Below are positions 45,810 to 57,900 of a stretch of 64,000 nucleotides of DNA, in pieces; the first letter of the stretch is position 1, and each line of letters opens with the position of its first letter. The stretch lies in the NCBI GenBank assembly GCA_029876055.1, contig CM056875.1, positions 8,519,001-8,583,000 on the forward strand. The letters are read 5' to 3'. The DNA comes from Madurella fahalii (Eukaryota > Ascomycota > Sordariomycetes > Sordariales). The notes beneath the pieces were generated by a model. The model was given only the letters and a program-made list of their open reading frames with translations, did no database searches and was not told the origin of the DNA. The translations under genes and the position numbers were made by a program.

Positions 45810-47780
45810 ATGGCCGACATCGAGCGCCGCCGGCAGGGCGACACCGACAGTTCGGCAGCTTCGACGACTGCGGCAGAGGATACGCCATTGCTCCACTCCG
45901 AGACCGCCAGCTCCTTAACCGCCCGAGATGCCTCGCCGGGAGCCGGGCCGAAGCCCGCAGACGCCTCTGGCCAGCCGCTCGGCTGGAAGAGGGCGACATG
46001 CATCGTCCTGAGCATGTGGGTGCTGATCTTCCTGCAAGGTGGGTTTGTTGGTGTTGCCCCCCAGTGTGCGGCCTCGCATGCCCAGCTCTGTCCCTAGTAC
46101 TAATCTCATGTAGCGAGTAATATGAGCGGCATCTCGACGACTCAATCGACCATCGCTGCCGACTTGGATGCCTACGAGTCCGCCATGTGGTTCACCAGTG
46201 CCTACATGATCAGCGTGTCTTCAGTAGCGCCCCTTGCCGGCCGCCTGGCTATGATATTCTCACCTGCCACCATGGTCCTCCTGTCATCCACTTGTTTCTC
46301 CGTGGGAGCCGTCATTACGGCCGTGGCACCCACCTTTGCCGTGTTTATTCTCGGTAGGGTCTTGCTAGGGATCGGAAGCGGAGGCATCATGACACTGTGC
46401 ATGATCCTAGTCATTTCACTTACATCCAAGAAGCGGAGAGGGTTATGGATCGGGCTGACTAACGCGGTATGTTGCATTACACGCTCTTCGAGACGCCCAG
46501 CAGCTAATGTGCTCAGGGGTTCACAATTGGCGTATCCGCAGGTGCCGTAGTGTTTGGTGCCCTGTTGCCTGTGCTTGGCTGGGTATGTACAAGTCCAGTC
46601 GACAATCATCTCCTTGCCTAACCGTGCACAGAGACTCCTCTTCGGCGCTCAAGCTCCAATGGCCGCTCTCGCTGGCTTAGGCGTCAGCCTTAGTATCCCA
46701 ACAATGGCCACCCACGAGAATTTCAAGAACAAGACGACCTTGCAGAAGCTCGCCGGTGTTGATTATGCGGGTGCCGCCACGCTGGTACGTCGGCAATTGC
46801 TCAGCAAGAGACGCTGACACTAACACACTCAGACCATGACGATTGTCCTCTTCCTCTACGGTCTTTCAGGCACCATCCAGCCTCTGCCCATCGGGCTCTC
46901 CCTGGTGACCCTCGCCATATTCCTAACTGTCGAATCGTTCGCCCGCGACCCCGTCATTCCCATCCCAGTCCTCAAGTCCCGTGGTGTCTTGCTGTCTTGT
47001 ATCTCCCAACTCGGCTTTATGGCTTCCCGCTGGACAGTTCTCTTCTACGCGCCCATCTTCGTCCTCGCCGTCCGCGGCCTCTCACCGGCCATTGCCGGCT
47101 CCGTCCTCATCCCCACGAACCTTGGCTTCGGCCTAGGCGGTCTGATTGTCGGAGCGATACACATCCGCCGCGCTGGATCTTTCTGGCTCCCTGCCCTGCT
47201 AACACTGTTGTTTTTCGCCGTCACTCTGTTCGCTCTCGCTTTCGTGAGTAACGCAGCTGCTTCAACCGGCCTCTACATTGCCGTCGTCTTCCTCAACGGG
47301 CTGTGCACCGGTGCGGCGCTTAATTACACCCTCGCCCACCTGCTGCATTTGTCGCACCCCGACATGCACTTCATCACAACGGGGTTGCTGTCCACCTTCC
47401 GTGGCTTTGCCGGCAGTTTCGGCACGGCCATTGGCGGGGGCATCTTTACGCGCACCCTGCGGGATGCCCTCACTGAAGGGTTCAGACGGCTCGATGGTGG
47501 CGAGGGGCTCGACAAGGCGCGTGAGAAGCTGATTAGCGTGTTGATCGGCAGCCCGGCTGCGGTTTTTCAAGACGGGGTTTTGAACGGGCCGGAGAGACAG
47601 GTGGCTGTGCTCGGATATGAGCGTGCCCTGGAGGTGTTGTACAAGTCGGCTACTGCGGTGTGTATTTTGGTGGTGCTTTTGCAGGCTGGGACGGGGTGGA
47701 CAGCGCCGGCAAATGAGAGGGAGGATGATGATGAGTTTGAGGAGGCAATTGCTGAGCATGATGGGAGAATGGAAGCATAG
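45810..47780 (+). CDS. MFS transporter, 14-helix type, vacuolar amino acid/drug-like
   Basis: Five exons: 45810-46038, 46114-46466, 46517-46582, 46632-46784, 46833-47780, giving 582 residues. A soluble N-terminus of about 60 residues includes EDTPLLHSE, a dileucine-type sorting sequence, then multiple hydrophobic helices. Helices 2-3 carry GRLAMIFSP and GRVLLGIGSGGI, the A-like and C-like motifs of drug:H+ antiporters (DHA2). The lack of a signal peptide, the acidic dileucine motif and the overall pattern resemble the Vba/Fnx vacuolar basic amino acid transporters, but plasma-membrane drug exporters are close relatives. The acidic C-terminus (REDDDEFEEAIAEHD) is soluble. Substrate is not deducible. 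It diverges from the dihydroorotase gene. Confidence 0.85.
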
Positions 47781-48813
47781 CCTGGTGGTGCTGGATCGTG
47801 GGCTAGACATTCGAACAGTCAGGCGTCGAGAGGGACAAAAACATGGGTGTACAACTTGGATATTTCTATGGCATGTAGTATACTGCGAGGAAAATGTTGT
47901 ATGTAGAATAGGGTGGTAGACGTGATGATTCAGATCAGAGCGAGTGCCGTTTACTTGTTGGACACCCTCCATAATACTCTCTCTCGCTCGATATGCCCTT
48001 CAGTCCCACCACTTCCACCACTCCCACCACTGTTTTCCACAACACCAAACACTTACCGCACTAGCAGTAGAAGATTCTAGTAAATGGTATAAAGGACGAT
48101 ATGTGGTTATGTGGGAGTAATGGAAGGCCAACAAATGCTCTTCCATCCGGTATGTCCTCACTGCCTAGCAACCGCCCGTTCCCCAAGAGGCGAAATGTTG
48201 GCGACCCGTTCCACAGTGTGCCATCTGGACCGCTGTGCTTCACCTGCCCTTGATATAGAAGTTCCGCATGACCTCCCACCGACCCCCCAAGTGGTCGATT
48301 GGTCAACGATCGCTTGGGAGGTCCCCGGAGCTCGTTTAGAACACCACTGTTCGAGCCCCGGGTCAAGCAGCCTAAGAAAAAAAAAAAAAAAAAAAAAAAC
48401 GAAAAAAAGAAAAAAAGAAAAAGAAAAATTGCTTCAGAAGCAGCCTTCCTCACAGAGGGAGAGAGACCCCGCCCGCGTGAGGGTAAGGTGGTTTCGGTAG
48501 TAAAAATCTGAAAGGGTTTTTCGTAGCTGGCTAATGACCTCCATCGACCATGGAGGGAAATAGCCAGTGAGCTTTTTGTGTAGTTTTATTCCACTTGGAA
48601 AGTCCGTGAGGAAGTTGGCGATTTAAAAATGCATGGAGGTTATCAAAAGAATTTCTATTCAAGCAAGCTTGCCTATCCGCCCGCCGAAGGGTATCTATCA
48701 ATCCCAGTAACAAAAAACAAAAACCCAAGCCCACAACACCTTTCTCCCACTGCAATGGACAGATATCTGCCACGGACCGCCAACACCAGACCTGATCGAC
48801 CCGCTCGACGACT
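47781..48813. other. Intergenic between convergent genes, A-rich tract
   Basis: 3' flanks of two membrane-protein genes. It holds A23 at 48377-48399 followed by GA-rich sequence to about 48427. The region just upstream (48290-48376) has weak tRNA-like boxes. Confidence 0.55.
48377..48427 (+). repeat. A23 run with A/G-rich extension
   Basis: Twenty-three A followed by imperfect AAAAAAG units. The asymmetry (tail on one strand after a GC-rich 5' part) would fit a retroposon tail, but no target-site duplication was identified. Confidence 0.75.
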
Positions 48814-51806
48814 TCAACGCTGTAAAATGGACGTATCTAATTCCTGGTTTTCCCACGGCTCCCGATGCGCCTGCGCTTGCACCTGCGCCTGTTCCCCATG
48901 ACACGATCCGCGCTGAGACTGTTTACCCTTAGACCCCAGCCCCAACAGCATCCCCTCGCCGCTTCTCCCTCCCTGTTCCGCACCACCACCACCACCACCA
49001 GTACCACCACCACATGCCCCGGAAGCCCTCTCAACATCACCCTCCCTCCCGCCGTCCCCGTTCCCCGCAGCCGCAGTGCCAACAACAGGATCCACCAAGC
49101 CCCTCGCGGCCGTCACACCGCCCAAGAACACCGGATACCCCCCAGCCACAACCATCAACGCCACCACCACGACAAACGACAGGCGCACCCCCCCGCCGTT
49201 CTGGATGATGGCGTACCCCACAAACGGCCAGGCCCCCGGCCCGGACCCGCCCATGGTCAACCACGCGGCGGCGCGCTTGGTGCGCTCGCCCTGCCCGCGC
49301 AGGCCCAGGCTGAAGACGAGCGGCCAGATGGGGCCCTCGCAGAAGAAGAAGAGGATGACGGGGATGGCGGCCAGGTTGGGGTTTGCGTTGCCGCCGCCCG
49401 GTCCCAGGGGGAGGACGACGACCAAGAGCGCGCAGAGGGTGGAGAGGGAGACGGAGAGGAGGAGGAGGGTGCGCGGCGCGGGGATGTACGCGGAAAGGGA
49501 ATTGGGACGGCGAGAAGAAGAAGAAGAAGAAGAAGAAGAGGAGGAGGAGGAGGAGGAGGAGGAGGAGGAAAGGTAGGCGATGAGCGCGGCGAGGAAGCGC
49601 GATATGGCAAAGGCGGTGTGCGAAAGGAGGAGGTAGGAGGGGATGGATAAGGAGAGCGACCGGCCGGGCCCAGTGAAGGAGGTGAGGAGCTGGGAGAAGA
49701 AGAGGGACATGTTTTCCTGCGCGGCGACGTACGTCCACTGGGAGAGGACGGCGAGCAGGATCGCCCAGGTGCGGAGGGAGACTTTTCCGCCGGCCGCGGG
49801 GAGTTTTTGTTTGGGGTTGACGGGGAGGGCCGACGCTAGCGTGACGAGCTCGGCGTCGGACACCTCGGGGAGCGGCATGTAGTAGAAGAAGAGGGCGAGC
49901 AGGACCGAGAGGAGGGTGACGGCCAGGTAGGTCCATTGGACGTCGATGAGCGTGGTCGAGCCGACCGGGGTGGCGTCGGAGCGGTCGAGGCGGACGAAGA
50001 AGACACTGGTGGCTAGCAGCCCGCTGAGGACGCTCCCTACTGCTTGGACGGCTTGCGCGAGGAGGAGACGTGCGTCGGCGTACTCGGGCGGTCCGCACAG
50101 CGCGATAAACGGGTTGGCGGCTGTTTCGAGGACGGCGAGGCCGAACCCGACTACGAAAGTGCTCGCCAAGAAGCCGCCGTAGGCTGCCAGAACAGCGCTG
50201 GGCCAGAACATGATAGTTCCTATGCCGTAGATTAGTAGGCCTGTGATGAAGGTCGCTTTGAAGCCGCCGATGGATGGAACGCCGCTGCCGTCCTTTTTCT
50301 TCCGGGAGCGGTGATGCTCGTCGTGGCGGAGCAGCCACTCCCCCACCAAGAGCGGCCCCAAGAAGTAGCCGCCCCCAAAGTAGATGCTCGTGAGGCCCAG
50401 TGTCTGGGCGGCGGACATGTCGGCGACGTCGGCCACAACGTTGTTGAGGGTGTTGAGGAGGCCGTACGAGAAACCCCAGAGGAAGAAGAGGATGCTGACG
50501 ACGGTGCAGTATTTGAACGACTCGAGCGCCGACGTCTTTAACATGCTTTTGGGCCGCTTCATGTTGACAAAACCGAAGTAGACGGACGTGGAATCGCGAT
50601 GTCCCGGCATGAGCATGGAGGGGTTCCGTCTCATACTCGGATCGGTCGAAGGCCGGCTCACGGGCGCGCCGGACAAGAAGTCCCGGATGGATATCTCCTC
50701 CGACATCCTCCCGTCTGGCGGGGTGACATGTAACGCCGGCGGCTCGGCCGTGATCGTCATGTTAGTAGCGGGCTGGCTGTCATCGGTGGCGCTCGGCTTC
50801 GTCCGGTCGCTTGGGTATTGGCTAGCCCCGGTGCTGCTCCTGCACGTGCCGTCCGGGTCGATGATCATGGCTGGGAGAATCCGGATGATGAGCGGCTTGA
50901 GCGTCGGAATGCATGCGCAGATAATGCCCACATTGACCTCGACTGCCGACCACATCAACGACAGAGAGGCGTTCCACGAAAATTCAGAGCTCTGGCCAAA
51001 CATTGCCATCCGATCCGAGGAGACGCTTATCGGGGCAGACTCGATCGCCTGCTGGAGGTAGTATATCCTAACGACGTCGACGATCGTCACAAAGATCCCC
51101 AGCGCAAAGGTCATAACCAGGATCGTCTTCTGCCTGGGGGGTAGCCGCATGCTCGTGAGGACCGGTATGGGGAGTGCCAAGATGGCAAGGTCCGTCGTGA
51201 CGTTCACGGGGGCCGAGCAGATGAACTCGGTGAGAAGTGGGATGCACTGGATAGGGGCGACGTTGATGTCCCAAGCCGCGCTGATAGGCTTGCATTGGAA
51301 GATGTTCATAAAAGTAAGGATGGTACCAGCAACGTTGACAATTCCCAAGACGGCCCACGAAACCAAGCGCAAAATCTTCTGCGTGTTCTTGGCCAGGCGG
51401 AGGTAAAAGACGAGGATGGACGTCTTGGTTGCCATGAGCGCGGGATTCTATCGCCAAGTCAGACAGACGGCCAAAACAGCAAAACCTGGCGCAAACGTAC
51501 ATAGAGGATGGAAAAAACATATTCGCACATCCTCAGCCCGGCCCGGTCGCCAGGGTCGATGTCCTTGTCGTGTCGGCCCAGACCCCGCTTGGCTCCAAAG
51601 TCGATGGACAGACTCAAGAAAACGGCAAGGAACCAGGCCAAGAGCATGATGTAGTCGTCCCAGCCCGTCCTACGGAGAATCCCCATTCTCGAAACCATCC
51701 GAGCGGCTACAAACAGCGAAGACAGTGCCAGGGTCGCTGTCGCAACGGCAAATACCGCCGGCCCGCGGTCTGGAAAGCCAACATCCTGCGCTCCGGGGGA
51801 CGACAT
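48814..51806 (-). CDS. Fusion of PTH11-like rhodopsin domain and fucose-permease-like MFS transporter
   Basis: Two exons, 51806-51501 and 51447-48814, one 53 bp phase-0 intron, 979 residues. Residues about 15-300 form a seven-helix fungal rhodopsin/PTH11-type domain: RRTGWDDYIMLLAW, the YNPALMATKTSILVFYLRL helix, FQCKPISAAWD, CIPLLTEF and CIPTLKPLI. A Ser/Pro-rich cytosolic linker (about 300-405) ends YFGFVNMKRPKSML. From about 410 to 880 a complete 12-helix MFS transporter follows, opening SILFFLWGFSYGLLNTLNN, a signature of the fucose/glucose-galactose permease group. There is no stop, intron or start between the parts. A serine run (about 49513-49570) lies in a loop. The last 90 residues are Gly-rich. 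It may sense and import the same solute; this is inference. Confidence 0.88.
49513..49570. repeat. GAA/GAG trinucleotide microsatellite (poly-Ser)
   Basis: About 58 bp of AAG then AGG units; on the coding strand it gives roughly 20 consecutive serines in a loop of the MFS half of the fusion protein. Length is likely variable between strains. Confidence 0.9.
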
Positions 51807-53163
51807 GGTGGGCGTAGGGACTTTCGCTAGTCCCCGAGGTCGGCGATGGCGGTCCGACGGTGTTACTCGGTCCTATAGCTAGACGGTGTTGAATGTTGAA
51901 CATGCCGCCATGTTTCGTCGCGTTGAAGCACACAGTTGGCGGCAAGAGGTTTGCAAGTTCGGGTTCCGGTGATTGTTGTGTCGACAGACCAATGCCATCT
52001 CGAGCCCGGGGCAGACATGCACAGCGGAGCGACGTCGAGGGAGACGAACAACACCAGAGACCGTGAACTGCTTATTACCACAAGGCTGTATTGGCCGTCT
52101 GATGTCGATACTTTCCGTCCGTCTCAATCTACTGTCAGATGAAACCGCCAGGAACGCCGTCTCGTAGCGTCATGACTCAAGAAAGTGGATGCCCCTGAAT
52201 ACGGGGCTTGGGTGGTGTGTGGGGTCTAACGGTTCTTCTCGAGCTCTCTCGACGATATGTATAACATATGGGGCAGAGATAAATAAAACTAAAAATAAAA
52301 ATAAAAAGTAAAAAGTAAAATAAAATAAAACCCTCAGTCACGACGAGAAGAGAAGAGAAGAGAAGAAGATGAAGCCCGGTTCGCAGGGCTCCCGGCGGAT
52401 CCTCATGAACCCCAAGTCAATTCACCGCTTCAAGGATTCCGCCTGTAAGCAGCTAATTTCCAGTGGTGGTAAAATGTAACCTCGAAGCTTTTTGAATGGA
52501 CGAAGACGGGCGATATCAACTCGCTGGACCAGTGCGCGGGATTTTCGCTTACCTGCCGATGGCATGCAGTAAGCCTCGAGCAGTACTATCTTCTTAGGAG
52601 GGGAGTAGGAGACCAACCACGGCCGCCCTCTTCCCAGCCCTGCGGTGCGATGACATCGCCATCCTGTCGTGGACCAATCATGCATTGCGTCGATGCGGGC
52701 CCCGGGTGCCCGGCTAGAAGGGACTGCTTGGCGTCTGAGTTGCCTTGGCGCCGTAGCCGTGGCCTGACCGGATCCGTGGACATTTGGGACCGTGGTGATG
52801 TGTAGCCGCCACCGCCGGGTCAGAAAGGCGCCCGGAGGGTTGAAATGAGGCGCAATGAGGATCTAATCGGACATCTCCGAATCTGTTTGACCCGGCGGAA
52901 CGGCACCCGGTTCAGAAGTTGAGCCCCTGTACCTAGCTAGCAATGTCGAATCGCCCTTGAGCCGCTGTCCACTGATTACTGCGCTGTGGTTGTGTGTACT
53001 GTAAAACCGGAGAACGCCCGCTGCATTATGGCAACGCTCTGTAGGCTAATCCACAGCTTCTCGTCCCTGCCGCTGCCAAGTAGTATTTCCCTCCGTCCCA
53101 TAACTCACCAGACGCTGTGCTCACCATGCCTTTCCTTCATGCTCCTCCGTTCTCCTTGAACCG
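51807..53163. other. Intergenic, promoter of fusion gene and 3' flank of surface protein
   Basis: 1.36 kb without a gene. It contains an A-rich stretch of AAATA/AAAAT units at about 52280-52330 followed by GAAGA repeats at 52348-52369. Nothing else recognised. Confidence 0.55.
52280..52369. repeat. A-rich and GAAGA low-complexity tract
   Basis: Imperfect AAAATAAA-type units then AGAAGAGAAG units, roughly 450-550 bp upstream of the fusion gene start. Poly(dA:dT)-like tracts of this kind can exclude nucleosomes. Confidence 0.7.
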
Positions 53164-54210
53164 CTAGTATGTACCACGTCCATGGCCCCACTCCCCTGGC
53201 AACTCGGCAGCCGCCCTGTTATTTGGCATCTCCACGGCCGGTGGATAGCCGAAATATGGTAGCTCATGAGATTGCTGTATGTCGCCGGGATACGGTTTTA
53301 TCGGCACCTCTGGCTGAGGCTCCGTTGGCAAGGCCACAGGTGCCGCCGGTACGTATGCCGGTGCGTATTCCGGACTCGAAAGCCGTCTTTTCCTCCGCCA
53401 CCACCAAGCGATACCTATTATCAATGCCGCCAACACCACGACGGGTATTACCACGCCAATCGCCACCGTCGCGCCGGTTGAAAGACCAGGACCAGAGACG
53501 GGATCTGACGTAGTGGTGGGTGTAGTTACAGGGGAAGGCGTCGTCTCTGGCGGGGTCGTTGTCTCGAGCTGCGTCGTCGTCGGTTCTGCGAGGTCTGTCG
53601 CCTGGTGGACCATTCGTATGCCGTAAGCGTTGATGCCCCCTGGACTGCTAACAGTCCTAGCCACCACCGACGTTCTGTCATTGTTTGCCGACTCGGTGAC
53701 CTGGATCACGGTCGCAGTCTGCGGGGCAATCCATGTGCATTGGAGTGACTCCCATACCCCTGAGAGCGATTCGGGATCTGGGACGCAGGACAGCGAGATA
53801 TCACCGTGAGTGGGGCAACTAAACCAACACAGATGTCAGTATGTTCCAAAACGGTCTCGGTAAGTGAGTCATTGCGAAGACACCGTCTCAGAGGTGGCTC
53901 GATATCCCAAGGCGTTGCCCGATAATACATACCAGGTCACGGTCGTAATCGACGATACGCCCGTGGTATCATGGCACGCTGTCCAATACCCGCTTGGACA
54001 CGCGATGCCTGGAGAATAGTAGAAATCCGTGGCGGCAGTAGGAAAGCCAGCTGGCAAACATGATGGCTGGTCACCGATCATAAACACCATCGACCCTGAA
54101 GGTAAGTAGATGCCGCTGCAACGGGTGTCGGTTGCTGTGAAAGTCGTCGTGAGCGGCACCAGCGGAAACGATGTAATGACCGGATCCGACTCCTGTCTTT
54201 TTGACGCCAT
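53164..54210 (-). CDS. Single-pass Mid2-like surface protein, unknown family
   Basis: Two exons, 54210-53933 and 53818-53164, phase-2 intron of 114 bp, 310 residues. The N-terminal half has spaced cysteines (CSGIYLP, PSCLPAGFP, IACPSGYWTACHD, CCPTHGDISLSC) and Thr-rich LTTTFTATDT segments. A Ser/Thr/Pro stalk follows, then one membrane helix (VAIGVVIPVVVLAALIIGIAWWW) at about 205-228, a basic stop-transfer WRRKRR and a Pro/Tyr-rich cytosolic tail. This layout resembles wall-stress sensors and the many Cys-rich single-pass proteins of Sordariomycetes. No N-terminal signal peptide is visible in the model, so either the helix acts as a reverse anchor or an upstream exon is missing. Confidence 0.72.
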
Positions 54211-54965
54211 GATGAAACTTTTGAGATGGTGTACACGATGGCTTTTCAGAAGAGATGAGATGGGTTTGGAGGAAATTTAGTTTTACTGCGTCAACCACAG
54301 CCTCAGAGGATGCATATGGGAACACCGAGTCGAATGGCCAATCGCCTTCCCGTGTCGGGTACGCTGGCTCTGCCGATCGATGTATTAATCTAATGTATTG
54401 ATCTTCCATTCTCGGACTTCCTCGGATTCAGTTGTGCGCCTGACCAATTACGTTACAGTCTGACCCTGCCCGTCCACTTTTCCGCAACCATAGGTTTTCC
54501 GGTGCGTTCATTCGTAAAACCTTCCTGGGACAACAACGACGATTCGGCTTGCTAAGGTGCATCAGGGTGTTGGTGAGCACCAAGGGATCGTTTTTGTGGC
54601 AAGTCATGCAGACGAAACCAGCGGAGGCCGATCCATCCTGAGAAGCAGGGGGACTTGGGCCTGGGTCAGTGATAATGATCCTCTCTTGCCTCCCGCTGCA
54701 AGCATATTCGAATCCCCAAACAACCATACGCCTATCGAATGATATAACAAGGACCTAGATATCGATCATTTGTCTTCCCAGAGGTTCGCCAACATGAACA
54801 CCAAACCTCAACTCCAAATCATTGACCTCCTTTTCGCCGCCCAATGGTTCGCGTAGGGGTATCTTGCAAATACATCAACTCGCTATTGTCAGTCGATAAA
54901 ACCATCAAGGGCTGTCGCCGTCGAAAACTTGCGATCGTCATCATGTATCCGTCCTAGATTGTTTA
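54211..54965. other. Intergenic, surface-protein promoter and TF 3' flank
   Basis: No gene found. Open frames near 54071-54409 partly overlap the surface-protein start in another frame. Confidence 0.5.
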
Positions 54966-57900
54966 TCACCCCGTATTAGGCGCTCCGGAAAGAAAGAAAT
55001 CTAATTCGTTCCCTGCACCCAGAACCGACTCATTCTCAGCCAACTGTTCGAGCAGACTAAGGAACGGGTCCTTCTCCTCTGCGCTAGTCGTGCCTGTGCT
55101 CTCGTTTGGACTTGTATCTTTTGGGCTCGCCGCCACGCCGGCTCCTCTGTTGTTTCCGCTCTCCTCACCATGCCACGGCGCAGGGCTGGAGAAGGCATTT
55201 GTTGGGATTCCGCCGAACATTGGGTCGAAGCTCTGCGACGCTCCGCTGGGAACGGGTGTCGAGCCACGAAGTTGGCCAAAGCTGAAGGACGGGTTGAATG
55301 GGCCGCTCATGCTGGACAATCCATGAGACAGATCGCTTGAGTGATTGTTGGAGTTACTACGAAGCGAGAAGCCTCCAATCCCGTCCGCGGCGGAGCCCCC
55401 GTTCATTGGCCCATGAGGAATGCCTATTTGCCGGTTCTGTTGATGAGTTCCATGAGGTGACGTGAGAGCGGCGGGAGTATGAAGTATTCCCGGTGACGGC
55501 TGGGGCGGTAACGAGGCCGGTGAGAATAGGGGACGGCTGGTGCTTGACGGCGTGGGCAACGAGGGGGTCGAAGGGGCGTTCATGTTGAGAGAGAGAAGGC
55601 TTTTGAGCTCCGCCCTCGAGCGGCCGGAGGGCGCGGTATTCTTTCTCTTGAGATTCGGACGAGATGGGCCGGGGTCGGCGCTGTTGAGACGCGGGGCGTA
55701 AAGTCCTTGGCCTGTGTACGAGTCGGCTGTAAAGTCCACAACGACATCAGAAAGGCTGAGATTCGCCGCGTCGAAACTGAACGTCTGTCCTCCTGGGCCC
55801 CCAATGTTCGAGTACCGGTCAAAGAAATCTTCCAGGTGGAATACCGGCGAATAGCGCATTGGACTGTGGGCAAGACTCTTTACGAGCTCCGAGTGTGCGT
55901 TATAGATGCCCTGAAGCGTTTCGCGCTGATGCTGAACGCTCGCCCACGCATATCGCAGTTCGCTCAACTGTTGCATCTCCCTTGACAAGAAATCGGATGA
56001 AGAGCTGAACACATTCATCTCAGCAGCGCTTCCGATTCTGCTATAATGTGCCCCGTGGATATGTACCGTGCCGGCTGTACAGATGCAATAGCCCACGAAC
56101 GCGGGCCATTCGATGGATGCTGTCTGCTTGCCGAGTTCCACGAGCTCAGCGATGGCGTTTGCGTGGAGGAAACACATGTTTGTGGCCTCAATCTGCCACG
56201 ACTGGTGTTGCCCCGATCCGGCCAGCTCTGCAAGGTCTATGGGGAGAAATGGGCGATAGATGAGACAGTGGATCAGGTGGTAGACTAGCTTGCTCAGCAC
56301 AAGCACCGTAGAGTCCGGTTGACCAAACAATGACTCAAGGCTAGAGAAGACGTCTTCTGTCCCCGAAGCCCAAACATCCAAATCCTGACGGATTTTGGAG
56401 AGGTTTGACAGCGAGTGCCATGGGAAGTGTGAATCACCCTTGACGCCGCCTGCCGCCAAATATTGGTTCGTCGTCCCGAGGATGCGACAGATGTCAACCA
56501 GCATCCCGCTACTTCCCTGCGACTTCTTCCCGCTGCCCTGCAAATGCTGAAGGTTCGTATAGCTCTGGAAAAACTCCCCTTCGATGGGCAGTGAAGCAGG
56601 GTTGGGGAACCAGCATGGTAGCCGCAAGAGAATGGCCCTGTCTGAGATGAGAGAAGGGCGCTTTGAACCGCAAGCCAAGAATCGATCGAGCAGATAACAA
56701 CTCCAAAATAGCCTTCGGCGTGTCTCCCGTTCGATGGAGGTGACTCGAGCATTGGGATCCATCTCCCTGTGTAACTCCAGAGCCATGACCATTCCGACAG
56801 CATTTGCTAGCGAGAAGAGGTCAGTTATCCAGCTTGCGGGACGGGCATTGGCAGATGGCGTACTCAACATCATGTATGCTTTCTTGCCCTTCCCTGATGC
56901 GGTAAATGCTGTGACAAGAAGCACCAGGGCCTGTAGCGCATCCACAGATGGCTCATCCGTGTCTATTTCCAACCTTGCTTGTGTAGCATATTCTTCGCTG
57001 AGTTTTACCGCGGATTGGTAGCCGCTCGGATGAGGCGTGTATCTGCCGGGTCAGCAACGACAGGCGCCTCGAGCATGGAATCTGCACTTACCTAGCTGCC
57101 ACTGCGTAGATGGCGTGGACTAGGTAACCAGGCACTTGGCTCAGTTGGAGGCGTTGCCTTAGGGTGGACTCGTCGAAGATGTGAAAGGGTTTATCGTGGA
57201 AGCGAGTAAAGTAAACGTCAAGCAGGGTGTCGGGGTGGACCTTAGGGGATGGTTCGCTGGGCCCCAGAAACCATGTTTGTTAGGCTGGCGAGAGAGGATA
57301 CAATCGAGACCGGAAACTCGAGGCTCTTACCTGGGCTGAGGAGGGGAGAACATGACTGAGTCAGCGGCTTCGTGGCCAAGATCGATGCTCCCTGAAGCGC
57401 GGTACGGCTTCTCATCTGAAATGGAGCTTGATGCTGGCTGGGTTGATGCGGATCCCTCGGGGGCATTGGCTAGCCCGCTATCGGACATTGACGTGTCTGC
57501 TTCCGCCTTCTTGTCCTTCAACCGTGCCTCGAGTCCATCAACTCGCTTCAATAATGCTTCCAAGACATCTGTTTTTGGACCCCTTTTCTTCGGGACAGCA
57601 TCTGTGACCGGGTGTGAACAGACTGGGGGAGAGGCTGATCCGAAGTAATCAACCTACCATATATACACGGGCATTGAAAGACCTGGCACGCCTCGCAAGC
57701 GGGCCGGAGGCGGTTGCACTTGATCTATATCCCCAGCCTAGCGTAAGCTTACCCAGCTTCAACATGGCAGGGCTCAGCGCTCTTCGGCGTCGCCGGCAAG
57801 GTTCACGTACCTTGCGTTTTCGGCATGACTTGCAATTCATCGACTCCCGCGGCTCGTTACTTGGGCGGCGCGTTGGAAGTCGCTCAATGCTAACTTGCGG

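Noticed and set aside
49037..50338. 433-residue open frame opposite in phase to the fusion gene
   Set aside because: Pro/Arg-rich shadow produced by the GC-rich MFS coding region.
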